Source of the DNA: Siphonodentalium dalli
Lineage: Eukaryota > Mollusca > Scaphopoda > Gadilida > Siphonodentaliidae
Direction of reading: 5' to 3'
Assembly: GCA_032622095.1 (NCBI GenBank)
Contig: CP136069.1
Location: 3,954,976-4,018,975 of the forward strand
DNA: 64,000 nucleotides
Shown here: one piece after another, positions 36,660 to 47,469 of the stretch
How positions within the stretch are numbered: position 1 is the stretch's first letter
How the letters are laid out: the number at the start of each line of letters is the position of its first letter
Notes under the pieces: model-generated
Databases searched by the model: none
Seen by the model: the letters and a program-made list of their open reading frames with translations, nothing else
Told to the model about the DNA's origin: nothing
Position numbers and translations under genes: made by a program

Positions 36660-37540
36660 AACCCTAGCTCGAGTATCTACTGCACATATATATATGCATG
36701 GGTGTTGTTATAATAGCAATAACATTCATTGATCCGAAACATTACATCGCGTTCTTAGCGTCGATTCGGCTTTGACCTATTAATTATACCGGCATTTGGG
36801 AAAACGTGATATCAGACAAAAAAATCCCACAATGAATGTATATAATGGTCGCCTTGTGTTTGCTAATGACTCTTCTATACGATAAATGTATAAATTGATG
36901 CCAAGATGCCAATATTTTCCAACAGAGACAAACGAAATGTGGTGAAATGTCATAAAATAGCATATTTTCACATTTCGGCGGCCATCTTTGCCACTATATT
37001 GGATTCTGGTGTCGGATTTTGGCTATTTTGTAAGGGTTGTATATTAACATAATGAATCGAGCGGAAAATAAGACCTCATGTGATATCATCTTTACTATAA
37101 CGGCGATCAAAAAGACCTGGTGCATATACAAAAATGGCCGACATGATGGACGCCATCTTGTCTGGAGTCTCTGCGACCACTTTTTTTTTCTGGTTAAAAA
37201 AATTAGAGGAGACATTAAGAAAGAAAATTAGTGGGGTGAAGTTGAGTCCTGGGGGTGAAGAGGTCGACCAATATCTCCTGGACTAGATGCATCAAATTTG
37301 AGCGCCATGTTTACTAAGTCAGATTATCAAGGTCGCATGTCGAAGTATCGAAAGCGATCGAGATATGTCTCGTACTATGCATTTTGCGTTCACCGTCTAC
37401 AATATTGTTGTCATTGTTTCTATTGACGCGGGACTATTGTGAAATGCCGTCGTTAGACGGGTAGGAAAATTAAATATGTGACAACTATAGTTAATTATGA
37501 ATAAAAACAACACTAAATAATATCTGTCATTGTAATTTCG
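36660..37540. other. Intergenic DNA with GCCATCTTG-type repeat fragments
   Basis: Fragments of the same repeat as 34386-36505 (GGCGGCCATCTTTGCC, GGACGCCATCTTGTC). No gene seen. Confidence 0.5.
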
Positions 37541-37685
37541 GCATCCGGAATACGAAATATACAGGTTTCGGCATCCGGCGTACTGACACTCGGCATCCGG
37601 AATACTCTATATTAACCCCGGAATCCGGCGTACGAAAAGGGGGTGGTCCCCCTCTATGGGTTAGAAGGAGTGTCGTCTGCTGCAG
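37541..37685. repeat. GGCATCCGGAATAC cluster and family-D fragment
   Basis: Four copies of GGCATCCGG(A/C)(A/G)TAC-like words, then CCCTCTATGGGTTAG and GTGTCGTCTGCTGCAGTCTATG from family D. Both also co-occur at 34012-34170, so the two modules travel together. Confidence 0.65.
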
Positions 37686-38346
37686 TCTATGAAAATAGCG
37701 CCTAGTCTCAGACATGACAATTGAAATAGCGCCTAGTCTCATACATAACCAATGATATAGCACCTAGTCTCGGACATTACCAATGAAATAGCGCCTAGTC
37801 TCGGACATTACCAATGAAATAGCGCCTAGTCTCGGACATAACCAATGAAATAGCGCCTAGTCTCGGACATAACCAATGAAATAGCGCCTATATCAGACAT
37901 GACCAATGAAATAGCGCCTAGTCTCAGACATGACCAATGATATAGTGCCTAGTCTCAGACATAACCAATGAAATAGCACCTAGTCTCGGACGTGACCAAT
38001 GAAATAGCACCTAGTCTCGAACATGACCAATGAAATAGCGCCTAGTCTCGGACGTGAGCAATGACATAGCACCTACATGTAGGCTCGAACATGACCAATG
38101 AAATAGCGCCTAGTCTCGGACATGACCAATGAAATAGCGCCTAGTCTCGGACATGACCAATGAAATAGCGCCTAGTCTTGGACATAACCAATGAAATAGC
38201 GCCTAGTCTCGGACGTGAGCAATAAAATAGCGCCTAGTCTCGGACGTGAGCAATAAAATAGCGCCTAGTCTTGGACATAACCAATGAAATAGCGCCTAGT
38301 CTCGGACGTGAGCAATAAAATAGCGCCTAGTCTTGGACGTGACCAA
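37686..38346. repeat. 31-bp minisatellite, about 21 copies
   Basis: The unit is AATGAAATAGCGCCTAGTCT followed by CGGACATGACC, with variants ATAACC, GTGAGC and TTGG. It ends near a short tandem of ACTGTGCACTTAATGATAAA (38395-38510). Confidence 0.95.
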
Positions 38347-38394
38347 TTGAATGAAGGGAATCACATCAATACAGAAATCAGATCTGAATTCCAA

Positions 38395-38652
38395 TTCCAG
38401 AAAAATAACTAATTTACTGTGCACTTAATGATAAAAACCAATATATTTACTGTGCACTTAATGATAAAAATAACTAATTTACTGTGTACTTAATGATAAA
38501 AACCAATATATTTTCAGTAAATATGGCTTGTTGCCATTCATCGGAAAGCTCTCACTGAGAGCTTTCCATTGAATGGCAAAAAGCCATATTTCCGATTAAA
38601 TCCTCAAAAATTACCCATAACTAAGGAGTCGATTATTTAGGGCATTACTGTA
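38395..38652. repeat. Short tandem plus palindromic MITE family I, copy 2
   Basis: Three to four units of ATTTACTGTGCACTTAATGATAAA (38395-38515). Then a palindrome: GTTGCCATTCATCGGAAAGCTCTC / GAGAGCTTTCCATTGAATGGCAA, followed by AGGAGTCGATTATTTAGGGC and ATTACTGTA. Confidence 0.7.
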
Positions 38653-38760
38653 TTCTGGCCACGAAATTCATATAATGTTGATATAAACTTCACTTTTGTT
38701 TTAGGTTGCCATTATGAAGTATGACAGAACAAATACAAAAGAGCGGTCATGATATCTCAA

Positions 38761-39067
38761 CCCTTTTCATGACGGGAGCTGTGCTGGTGCATCAATGCAT
38801 CATTAAAGATCCTGTGCAGTGCATTCTCTTATATATGCGAGTCTCCATATTTAATGATCTTCTGCCACTGGATTCTCTTGTATATGTGAGTCTCCCATAG
38901 GGAGCCTCGCATATCTAAGAGAATGCACTGGGTTACAAAGGCAAGGTAAATATTGTTAGAATAAACGGATTATCTTATATATGTTAGTCTCCCCTACATA
39001 TATAAGAAAATGCATTGATTGGCACAGGGTTTTCATAAAATTTCAGGAAGCTACAGTATTGTAAGGA
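38761..39067 (-). mobile_element. TTAA MITE family C, inverted copy
   Basis: Starts CCCTTTTCATGACGGGAGC and ends before TTAA at 39068-39071, with inner GCACAGGGTTTTCATAAAAT. The left flank is TCAA, a decayed TTAA. It holds several diverged hairpin modules with GAGTCTCCC centres. Compare 52442-52681. Confidence 0.75.
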
Positions 39068-39225
39068 TTAATCTTGAACTATGTTTATAGTCACCTTTTT
39101 GAAGTAGAAAATAACCCATTTCTTTCTTAAACGCCAAGGGGAAATCACTCAAAATCGTGGTGATCTGTTGCAGCTAATAAACATTCGCATCATAGAAATC
39201 AAATGTCAATCACAGTTACCAAGAC

Positions 39226-39711
39226 TAGGGCCCTGCGAATCGATTTGATGCGATTCAGAATCTCTTTGTCTGATTCGATTCGAAATCGGCTATCCAGATT
39301 CTAATTATATCAAGCTATACTATATAGACCACTGAAGCATTGCAAGACAAATGAAACTGATTCAAGTCGAACTTCAGCTATGTAAAGGCTTACTGACTTC
39401 ATTATTGCGAATGATAACACTTCGATATTATATAGCAGAGATAGCCACAAAGATTGAGCACTTCATTTATGGTTAATATATAGCGCACTTCATTTATGGT
39501 TAATATATAGCGCACTCCATTTATGGTTAATATATAGCGCACTCCATTTATGGATAAAATAAAACAAAGTTAGTAAATTGATACACTCAGTAAAGTGATA
39601 TCTACATCGTCACTATTAATAGATGTAATGATACGATTCGAGATTCAATGTGATTCGGAATCATTTGGCTGATTCGATTCGAGATGAAAATGCCCGATTC
39701 GCAGGGCCCTA
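39226..39711. mobile_element. hAT-like MITE in the 3' region of the HURP-like gene
   Basis: Terminal inverted repeats TAGGGCCCTGCGAATCG / CGATTCGCAGGGCCCTA in outline. GATTCGATTCGA words fill both arms. Flanks ACCAAGAC (left) and ACCAATAA (right) share five of eight bases, a decayed 8-bp duplication. A CATTTATGGTTAATATATAGCG unit is repeated three times inside (39465-39545). Its right end is 67 bases downstream of the HURP stop codon, so it may be in the 3' UTR. Confidence 0.75.
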
Positions 39712-39778
39712 ACCAATAAACAAGAAACTGGTTATGCTCTGTTCAATATTATATGTACATAAAGATATCATAGAATAA

Positions 39779-39951
39779 TCACATAGGAGAAAAACATATG
39801 AGATCAGACCCCGACGACGATGGCGGCGTGCCCGGAATATCACTCATTGACGATGACGATGCCCTCTTCTTATAGGGAGTTGACCTTCGTCTTCTCTCAG
39901 CACTTGGTAATCTCTTCAGTGTGTTCTTTGATGGTTGATTGTCATTCGGAG
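39779..39951 (-). CDS. HURP-like exon 7 (last): basic tail and stop
   Basis: Acceptor TTTTCTATTTCAG|CTCCGAAT. 173 bases from 39951 to the TGA at 39779-39781, joining exon 6 in phase 1. It reads LKRLPSAERRRRSTPYKKR, a Ser-rich linker with DIPGTPPSS, and ends GSDLICFSPM. Vertebrate HURP ends in a similar L-I-x-F-S-P motif a few residues from its C-terminus (from memory). RRRRS is another basophilic kinase site. No AATAAA was found in the first 500 bases downstream. Confidence 0.83.
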
Positions 39952-39989
39952 CTGAAATAGAAAATTATTCATATACAAATGTACTATAA

Positions 39990-40223
39990 CCCTTTGAGTG
40001 CCAGGGGCCGATCTCATCGGCCCTAAACCTACAAAATAAGTCTGTTAAAGAATATAAGAATAAATGATTAAAATTGTAAAAAAAAAAAAAAAAAAAAAAA
40101 AATGTTTAGCCAATGCATTCTCTTATATATGCGAGGCGACCTATGGTCGACTCGCATATATAAGAGAATGCATTGGCACAGGGTATATGGGTTAATACAA
40201 AAATCGACCTGGCACTCAAAGGG
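39990..40223. mobile_element. TTAA MITE family B with hairpin module
   Basis: TIRs CCCTTTGAGTGCCAGG / CCTGGCACTCAAAGGG. The right flank is TTAA (40224-40227) and the left is ATAA, a decayed copy. It holds the right half of the hairpin-pair element (complete hairpin at 40109-40177) after a poly-A run (40078-40102). It lies 38 bases inside the last intron of the HURP-like gene, close to the acceptor of exon 7. Confidence 0.82.
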
Positions 40224-40227
40224 TTAA

Positions 40228-41350
40228 CTTGGTGGTTTGTGCTCCAAACTAAACTTAATAACATTAATAATAATACGGACATTATTTTAAATCGCCTACC
40301 CTAAAGTATTAATAATAATATAGACACTATTTTAATTTTTTAAATCACCTACCCTGAAGTATTAATAATAATACCGACACTATTTAAAATCGCCTACCCT
40401 AATAATACTAATAACACTATATTAAATCCACTACCCTAATAATATTAATAATAATACCAACACTATTTTAAATCGCCTCCCCTAATAATATTAATAATAC
40501 TGACACTATTTTAAATCGCCTCCCCTAATAATATTAATAATACCAACATTATTTTAAATCGCCTACCCCACCCTGTCTACCCTAAAGTATTTTTCAGGGT
40601 TTTCCAGGGTTTTCAAGAAAATTTATTTAATTTTTTCACCAAAAAATTTCATAAAACACATTTAAAGTGATGTGAAACACTGCGGTAGGGTGATCGAATA
40701 GAAAAGGAGAAATATCTTGCTCAAAGTAGTTATTTTTACAAATATTATATCCAAATTGGCAACACACATCGTCTTTCTTATATTTTAATTAATTGCAATG
40801 ATTCTCGAAGGTGAAATCGTTTTCTTTATCTTATCGCATATAGTTAGTTCCGTCCCGAATCGAGAAGTAAATATTTACAATTGAGAGTAGTTCAGCCGAT
40901 ATTTTCTATGAAGTGGTACGGTCGATTTGCTTGATATTTTCGGTGATGTTACTAAAATGCTACAATCCTCCAGTTGACATAGCACCTGAATACTAACTTA
41001 TCAGTTTAACATACCCCAACAAGTACATAATATGTCTTTAAGCATCTCAGAATAGAATGATTTTTAAGTAAAAGTATTGTGTAATATTAAAATTTATAGA
41101 AAAATAATCAAAAGTAGTTTTATGTCAATCTTTCAGAGTAATACGCATAGAGAAAGTCAAAATAATATGTCAAATTAAAAATCAAGCCTACCTACCGACA
41201 ATATTTTTTTTTCGGCTTGTAACCCAAACCAGATATTTAATTTTTTTAGCCTGAGGGTATTTATTACAGAATTATAGGATTAGGATTAGTACTTAATTGA
41301 AGCCACTTGGTGGTTTATGCTCCAAAATAAACCTAATAATATTTGCTTTT
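40228..41350. repeat. Intronic AT-rich repeat region
   Basis: A ~60-base unit (AATAATATTAATAATAAT..ACACTATTTTAAATCGCCTACCC) is repeated about six times at 40255-40585. ACTTGGTGGTTTGTGCTCCA at 40229 recurs as ACTTGGTGGTTTATGCTCCA near 41308, so the whole segment is bracketed by a ~40-base direct repeat. Rest AT-rich; no exon seen. Confidence 0.65.
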
Positions 41351-41639
41351 AAATTTTTACCTGGTATCAAAATAGGTTGATAAATACCGTATCTACCTTT
41401 CTACGAGCATTAGGCCATTAAATAAAATGTCTGTGTTATCAGGCAATTAATTATATCTCTATTATGAGATGGGGGGGGGGGGGGGATATTTAGATTTTTT
41501 CCCCAAAATCTGAAAAACATACCGGTACTCAAGAAACAAAAATGAATGTGTCTCCAGGGGAAGGAGTTCATATTTTGCTGAGCAGTTAATAGAGTGTATT
41601 GTATTGTGTAGATGAAATTATTTTTCATTTCAAACATTT

Positions 41640-41905
41640 CAAATTTGAAATCCAAAATGGCTGCTGATGGCCATGTTTTGTAACAAATTTCCGATATAAT
41701 AGATGGCTCCCATCTAGAGGTTACCCCGAAGCTCCATATGAAGTTGATGATCGGACGAGGGATGTGGCCTGTAGGGTGTGCCGAAAGATTTAGTCATACA
41801 AAGAGTGAAATCCAAGATGGCTGCTAACAGCCATGTTTTACAACGAATTACAGAAAACATTGATGGCCCCCATCTAGGTCACCCTAAAGATCCATATATA
41901 TATAA
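41640..41905. repeat. Two-copy intronic repeat with AAATGGCTGCT
   Basis: GAAATCCAAAATGGCTGCTG..GCCATGTTTTGTAACAAATT..GATGGCTCCCATCTAGAGG at 41647-41725 recurs at 41807-41880. Related in style to the GCCATCTTGGATTTGG repeats near 34-37 kb. A poly-G run lies at 41471-41486. Confidence 0.7.
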
Positions 41906-42194
41906 CTATAAAAATACCGCCGTAATAACAAAATTACACCCAATTAATTGTTATTTTCATAAATATTGAGAAATTTCAGTGAATTTATAATCTATGAACA
42001 ACAAAAGACAATCCTGGTCATCAATATAGCTGTGATGGTATAAATAAATCTAATCCTGAATAAGGAATTATTATAGGTATTATGAATTTTATCAAAGTTA
42101 ATTTTCATGTTACATGATTATACAGTCCCAATTAAATTCATAATTTTCCAACAGAAATATATGGATGGATCGTCCGTGACTGGCCCTTTCTGAA

Positions 42195-42272
42195 AATATG
42201 CGAAAAACCATGTGCCAATACATTCTCTTATACTGGCACAGGAATTTTAATGCAGCTCCTGTCATGAAATGG
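42195..42272. mobile_element. Short TTAA MITE family C derivative
   Basis: GTGCCAATACATTCTCTTATACTGGCACAGG is a shortened hairpin. It is followed by GCAGCTCCTGTCATGAAATGG and TTAA at 42273-42276, the family-C right end. Confidence 0.6.
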
Positions 42273-42276
42273 TTAA

Positions 42277-42981
42277 CAGTTGATTGATTTATCGTACAAT
42301 GTATAATACCAGACGATATAAAAAATATCTCAAATTCAACCGAGTCTGCACATGCCAAGTTTTTTCCCCACCATCTGTCGGCCACATGGTCTTTCTTGCG
42401 AAAATCATTCTTTTGAAACCGAAAGTTAAGCTTGTATTTGCCATTGTACCCCAAGCGGGACGACCCCTCATATTTTTTCATGAATCGTTTTCCCTCATTT
42501 TAGGGAATGATTCTTAGAATTAATTTCGGATGAAATTGAAATAGTCAAAGGTAAAACATAGACGGCTACTTTCCTTTGATCTGTTGCAGTTTGTGACATT
42601 GGTGACAGTGTTCGCGCTGTCGGTGGCCAAATTGGCCAATGGCTAAACTTTTATTTTACCTCAAATGGATACAGAAATCTAATTAATGAGTTGATGTAAA
42701 TTTGTTGTTGGCCCAGCCATTTCTGAATTTTTTGATTTTCACCGGGCTTTTTGCGTATGGTCGGATGTGAAATCCCGCCGTATTCTATATTAACGCTTTA
42801 CATGAATTGATATGTCTGTGTGATATAATGCATACCTATGTTCGTATAATATTGTTTTTAAAGCTGTGTTTGTGTTGTTTTAATTATGTTTTTATTCTGA
42901 GTAACAAATATTTTAGTCATTAGTTGTGAAACGCCCAGAAAATGAGGATTTAATTTGACCAAGATTTATAAAATGTAATGT
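42277..42981. other. Intron sequence, nothing recognised
   Basis: Open frames on both strands up to 123 codons, without domain resemblance or splice context. Confidence 0.45.
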
Positions 42982-42985
42982 TTAA

Positions 42986-43065
42986 CCCACAGGGAGCCTC
43001 ACACAGATGAAAGCATGCACTACAGAGTGTCGTCTGCTGCAGTCTATGTGGGGCTCTCTAAAGGG
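42986..43065. mobile_element. TTAA MITE family D, complete 80-bp copy
   Basis: CCCACAGGGAGCCTCACACA ... GGGGCTCTCTAAAGGG, with TTAA on both sides (42982-42985 and 43066-43069). The arms are partly self-complementary. It sits 22 bases beyond the exon 6 donor. Confidence 0.82.
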
Positions 43066-43087
43066 TTAAGCATAAATTACAACTCAC

Positions 43088-43335
43088 TGTGTTGTTCTGT
43101 AGAAGCTGGCTCACATAGTGATTCTGGTGCTGACGGCTCTAAGTATTTCATGAATAGGTCGTCTGGTATATTTTTTTCACTCAGTGATGTTCTAGTCCGG
43201 GATCGAGTCACAGGACTCCTAGGAACCGACGTCGGCTCCAGATATTTCGCCAGATCAAACACGTCCTCATTTGTTGTCTCTTCCTCTTGAGTATCATTCG
43301 CAAATCGTACTGTTTTATTTGCATGGACACTTCGT
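43088..43335 (-). CDS. HURP-like exon 6: KTVRF motif and KYLEP repeats
   Basis: Acceptor CATGAATTTCAG|ACGAAG; donor CAACACA|GTGAGT. 248 bases, phase 2 in, phase 1 out. It begins RRSVHANKTVRFAND. KTVRF fits the RVxF docking motif of protein phosphatase 1. Two similar short motifs follow: DLAKYLEPTS and LFMKYLEPSA, separated by an Arg/Ser/Thr stretch (RSPVTRSRTRTS). Function of the repeat unknown. The exon is bordered by an 80-bp TTAA MITE 22 bases past the donor and by a family-D tandem 50 bases before the acceptor. Confidence 0.82.
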
Positions 43336-43384
43336 CTGAAATTCATGGAAATATACGATTTGAAGGGATTCAAGGCCTTTAAAG

Positions 43385-43835
43385 TGTATAGCCCATAGAG
43401 AGCCCCACATAGATTGGAGCAGACAACACTCCATAGTTCATGCTTCCATCTGTGTGAGGCTCCCTGTGGGTTCATAAGTCAATAAGTATATAGCCCATAG
43501 AGAGCCCCACATAGATTGGAGCATACGACACTCCATAGTTCATGCTTCCATCTGTGTGAGGCTCCCTGTGGGTTCATTCAAAATAACATAAAAGTCTGTA
43601 AAACAACTACATGTGTATCATCAATAAGTATATAGCCCATAGAGAGCCCCACATAGATTTGAGCAGACGACACTCCATAATTCATGCTTCCTTCTGTGTG
43701 AGGCTCCCTGTGGGTTCATAAGTCAATAAGTATATAGCCCATAGAGAGCCCCACATAGATTGGAGCATACGACACACCATAGTTCATGCTTCCATCTGTG
43801 TGAGGCTCCCTGTGGGTTCATTCAAAATAACATAT
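43385..43835. repeat. Tandem of four family-D hairpins in two alternating spacers
   Basis: The hairpin CCCATAGAGAGCCCCACATA ... GTGTGAGGCTCCCTGTGGG occurs at about 43390, 43492, 43633 and 43737. Spacers alternate (CATAAGTCAATAAGTATATAG versus CATTCAAAATAACATA), so a two-hairpin block of ~245 bases was duplicated. Just upstream of exon 6. Confidence 0.88.
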
Positions 43836-44010
43836 ATTTTTTTTTTATTAAAGATGGATTATCTCTTTAAAGATGGATTATCTCTTTAAATAAGAAATTT
43901 GAGATAGTTGCCTGGGTGTAAAATATGAACTGAAGACCCCTGTCCGGAAAGGCTTCTATCAATTAATATTGATTTTATTTTGAATATTTTATTGGGCCCG
44001 TTTATTTGTT
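43836..44010. other. Intron sequence
   Basis: A short 21-base direct repeat (AAGATGGATTATCTCTTTA) at 43851-43890. Nothing else. Confidence 0.5.
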
Positions 44011-44011
44011 T

Positions 44012-45440
44012 AGGCCAAAACGAAGAATACCTGTGTTTAGGGTAACCCGCCCGCCCCTACTCAAAACCTGCCGCCAAATTCCATTTTATCGTTTTTCAAA
44101 AATTTCCTCCGACTTCATTTTATTTTTTCGTAATTAGGAATTCGCGACTACGGAATTAGCTTAAACAAGTAAACCATTTTCGTGCAAATATCGTCAATTC
44201 ACGAAAAACGGAAGTGCCGCCATTGTTGTTGTAGTATATTCGTATTCCCTCGTCATTGTTCGGCAAACACGCGATAATTGTGCCGGAATATGTATTAACT
44301 AGCAAATCGAAAGTAACCGGATATTTTGCCGATTGCGCATGGCGATTGAATATGGCAGAAACACTTCCGTGTGCGGATAGATCCTGAGTTTTAGCTATTA
44401 AACTTCACAAATGCGTTCATATGAATCAGAATAGAAACATCATGGCGCCTGTCAACTATAGCACAGACATGTTATCGTGCGTGAACCGGTACCACATAGA
44501 TTCTGAACTGACAGAAAAGGACATAGTAATAAAATGTCGGATTAAAAATAATTCTGACACTTTTGAAATCGACCCAAAGCTCAAAATTCCATTATTATAG
44601 TTTATCCACCTCTCACCGCATCCACACTGAAAATTATAAGCCTGACATAACATGAGTCTGTATGTACCCATGCAGTAGGAGTGGTATGTGCCTGGTAGAA
44701 CTTAATTTTTTCCTAGTAGAACAATTTCTCATTAAATATTCATTAGTTCTACAGAAATCCGGACCCGATGAATCAACATCTTCTGTGTCGCAATGATCGG
44801 AATGCAACAGTCATAGGGTAATCAATGCACATATATTGTTCTTGGTGCTTACTTTGTTTTACAGGTGTTAATGCCACCACCGCTTTACATATTGATTATG
44901 TTATGTATGTCACGTTGGCGTTGCCGCATGTACATGTATGTGCCATTTACAATGGAGGAACTCTTGTTAAATTCACCTTCGGAGTTGAATATTTCGCAAA
45001 ATTTCTTAGTATTCGAGTCGGTGGATAAACAAAATATCATAAGTGTCTTGTGTGGGAAATTGAAAAGTAATATGTCCACTCGTAGGTTTTGGCCTGTAAT
45101 ATCCGAGCTTCAGCATGAACATAAACCGTTTAATTTCCAACACTAGACACTTATTCTACATGTATATATAATATCATTTAATATCATGCTGTATACATGT
45201 CATTGAACTTCTGCAACACCATTAAACTGATTAAAGCTACCATGACATTGATTAGTGTGACAATGACTTGCCCAAGTTATATACGAGTGACACTGGCAGA
45301 CGATTAGAAGGCACGAATACTTAAATACTATTCCCCGTGAAAAATAAAATGAAAAAATAAAATAAAATGAAGTACCGCCCGCCCGCCCCTGTTTTTTTCC
45401 CTCATGTTACCCTAAACTCAGGTATTCTTCCTTTTGGCCT
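44012..45440. mobile_element. DNA transposon-like element, ~36-bp TIRs, 1.43 kb
   Basis: AGGCCAAAACGAAGAATACC..GTTTAGGGTAAC at the left pairs with GTTACCCTAAAC..AGGTATTCTTCCTTTTGGCCT at the right. Just inside each end is a CCCGCCCGCCCCT tract, but both tracts lie on the same strand, so this part is a direct repeat and not an inverted one. No transposase-like ORF. TSD not evident. Superfamily unknown. Lies in intron 5 of the HURP-like gene. Confidence 0.72.
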
Positions 45441-45489
45441 TATTTTTAGAACAGAACATTCGGGCGATACCATAGCCATAGAATTATTG

Positions 45490-45672
45490 GTATTTTTTCA
45501 GGATTTAGTCGGAAATATGGCTTGTTGCCATTCATTGTTGCCATTCATCGGAACGCTATCGTCGAGAGCTGTCTGATAAATGGCAACAACCCATATTTCC
45601 GACTAAATCTTGAAAAATTACACATAATTCTGCTGTGATTAAGGGGTCAATTACTTTGGGCATTACTGTTTA
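45490..45672. mobile_element. Palindromic MITE family I, copy 3
   Basis: TTTAGTCGGAAATATGGCTTG / CAACCCATATTTCCGACTAAA inverted, with GGGGTCAATTACTTTGGGC and ATTACTGT. Related to 27838 and 38518. Confidence 0.7.
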
Positions 45673-46140
45673 ACAGCTTATAACTTAGGATGAATCGTAC
45701 GTGACACGTGATGGAGCAACCACACACACTGTGCCTCAAATTTTTATCGGCAACATAACGCTGAGAATAACAGCATGTACATGTATGTAACAGCATGCAA
45801 TTGGCCCCAGTGGAAACGACATGACAAGTACGTATCATCATGGATTGTGCAATATGTCTGGATTTTAGCCCACAAAGCCAACATGGCGTAAATGAACCAT
45901 ACCATGACGTCATATCTGGTTTTCATTAAACTAACTAACGAAATTGGTCTAAATGAAACTAATATGCCGAAATCACATGGGAATGCGTCGGAAGTTGGGA
46001 AGTTGACAAATTTATTTGCATCTCATTGGTTCATAGCAGATTCCGCAATTTAACAATCTCCAGACAGTTGCTAACCGGAAGTCACGTGTCAATTTCACAA
46101 AAAATCATACACGCCACCAGAATTTGGCTCATCGCTATAG
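45673..46140. other. Intron sequence, nothing recognised
   Basis: No domain or clear repeat. Confidence 0.45.
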
Positions 46141-47100
46141 AAACTAGAATGCACTCAGAGAGATGCCAACGTGCGCAAAAATGTAATAAACAATAATTTA
46201 ACAAATAATTTCACTGTATTTTACTTAATTTATTTAATTTAATTTAATGTTAGCAAAAAAAGACAATTACCATTTCTCATTTCATCACAGATAAAAGGCA
46301 AATTACTATATTAATCATTTAAGTAATTAAAACCATTTCCATGTTGCCGAAAGGATGAGACTTTAATATCGATTACATTTTTTTCAGCAGCATATTTTCA
46401 TTTTCCGATAGTCAAAGTTGACCAAAGGAGCAATTATAAGAAATAATTAGTACTATTTTTGTAAATATTGATAGCAGCCAATATGCAACAATAAATATCA
46501 ATAATTAATCAATAACGATCATTTTATGTAATAATAAACTCTTCAAACGGTGTTTGTGTTAACAAATGCGTTTTGTTTTGTGTTACGTCATTCGTCGTAT
46601 TTGACCGGCTGAACTCGGCTGAAGGTTAGGCGATTCAGCCTATTGCGTCGAATTACGAAATCGCGTTTTGAATGTCTCTCTTTTCCCGCACGATAAAAAG
46701 AGGTCTTCGCACGAACCAAAAATGATAAAACTTCCCAATTATAAGTGAAAATAACCAAATGAAGGAGTCTATGTAGGTCCCGAAGGAGTCTATAGACTCT
46801 TTGATGTAGATTTCTGATGGAGAAAATGTAGGTCAATATATTTTTGTCATAACTCTGACGAATTTTGACCTGGGAGAAAAAATCGAAATCGAGGCCAACT
46901 ACGAGCATGCCAGTTTTAAATATAGAAACAGGGAATCCTGACAAATGGCGATATCGGCGACAAACAAATAATCGAAAACAACACATAAAATAAACATAGC
47001 AAAAATGTCAGAACGCCACGAGGTTTTACGTCGTTTTTGGTGTGACACCAAGCTATGAACGAATCTGTCTGATCGCCATACTGTTGTGCGAGCGCACGTA
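46141..47100 (-). repeat. Dispersed repeat J, copy 2 (longer form)
   Basis: Inverse of 34741-35413, with ~320 extra internal bases (about 46366-46685). The minus-strand open frame 46588-46986 (132 codons) shares its first ~95 codons with the 34895-35236 frame. Termini by comparison: TACGTGCGCTCGC and GCATTCTAGTTT. Confidence 0.75.
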
Positions 47101-47469
47101 AATATAGGTAAAATTATATGCCGTCATCATTTATCTGCGCCTAAGGTATAAGCATCAACACGCGCTTGCGGTTGCTATAACTGTTGACATAAAACACTGC
47201 TGACTGCTCTACAACAACTGTGGATATAACGAGAGTAGCTACATGGTCATCTCTAAGTATATTATTAAGTAAATTGATAGATTTCTTGTTATGGTTTCCC
47301 ATTGTATTGTCTGTTATTCGGCACACGTAACGAATAACCCACGTTTGATGGTGTTTTATGACTAGATAGTTCAATCCCATAATTTTTGCCAAATGAAATT
47401 ATTTTATGCCATTGGCAAGCGGCAACATGAACCCTGGTTTTCAAAATCAATCGAGATATTGTTGTAAGA

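Noticed and set aside
37686-38346. CRISPR-like appearance of regularly spaced short repeats (also 33440-33775, 60652-61146)
   Set aside because: Units are contiguous tandem copies without unique spacers, no cas genes, and the genome is eukaryotic with spliced genes.
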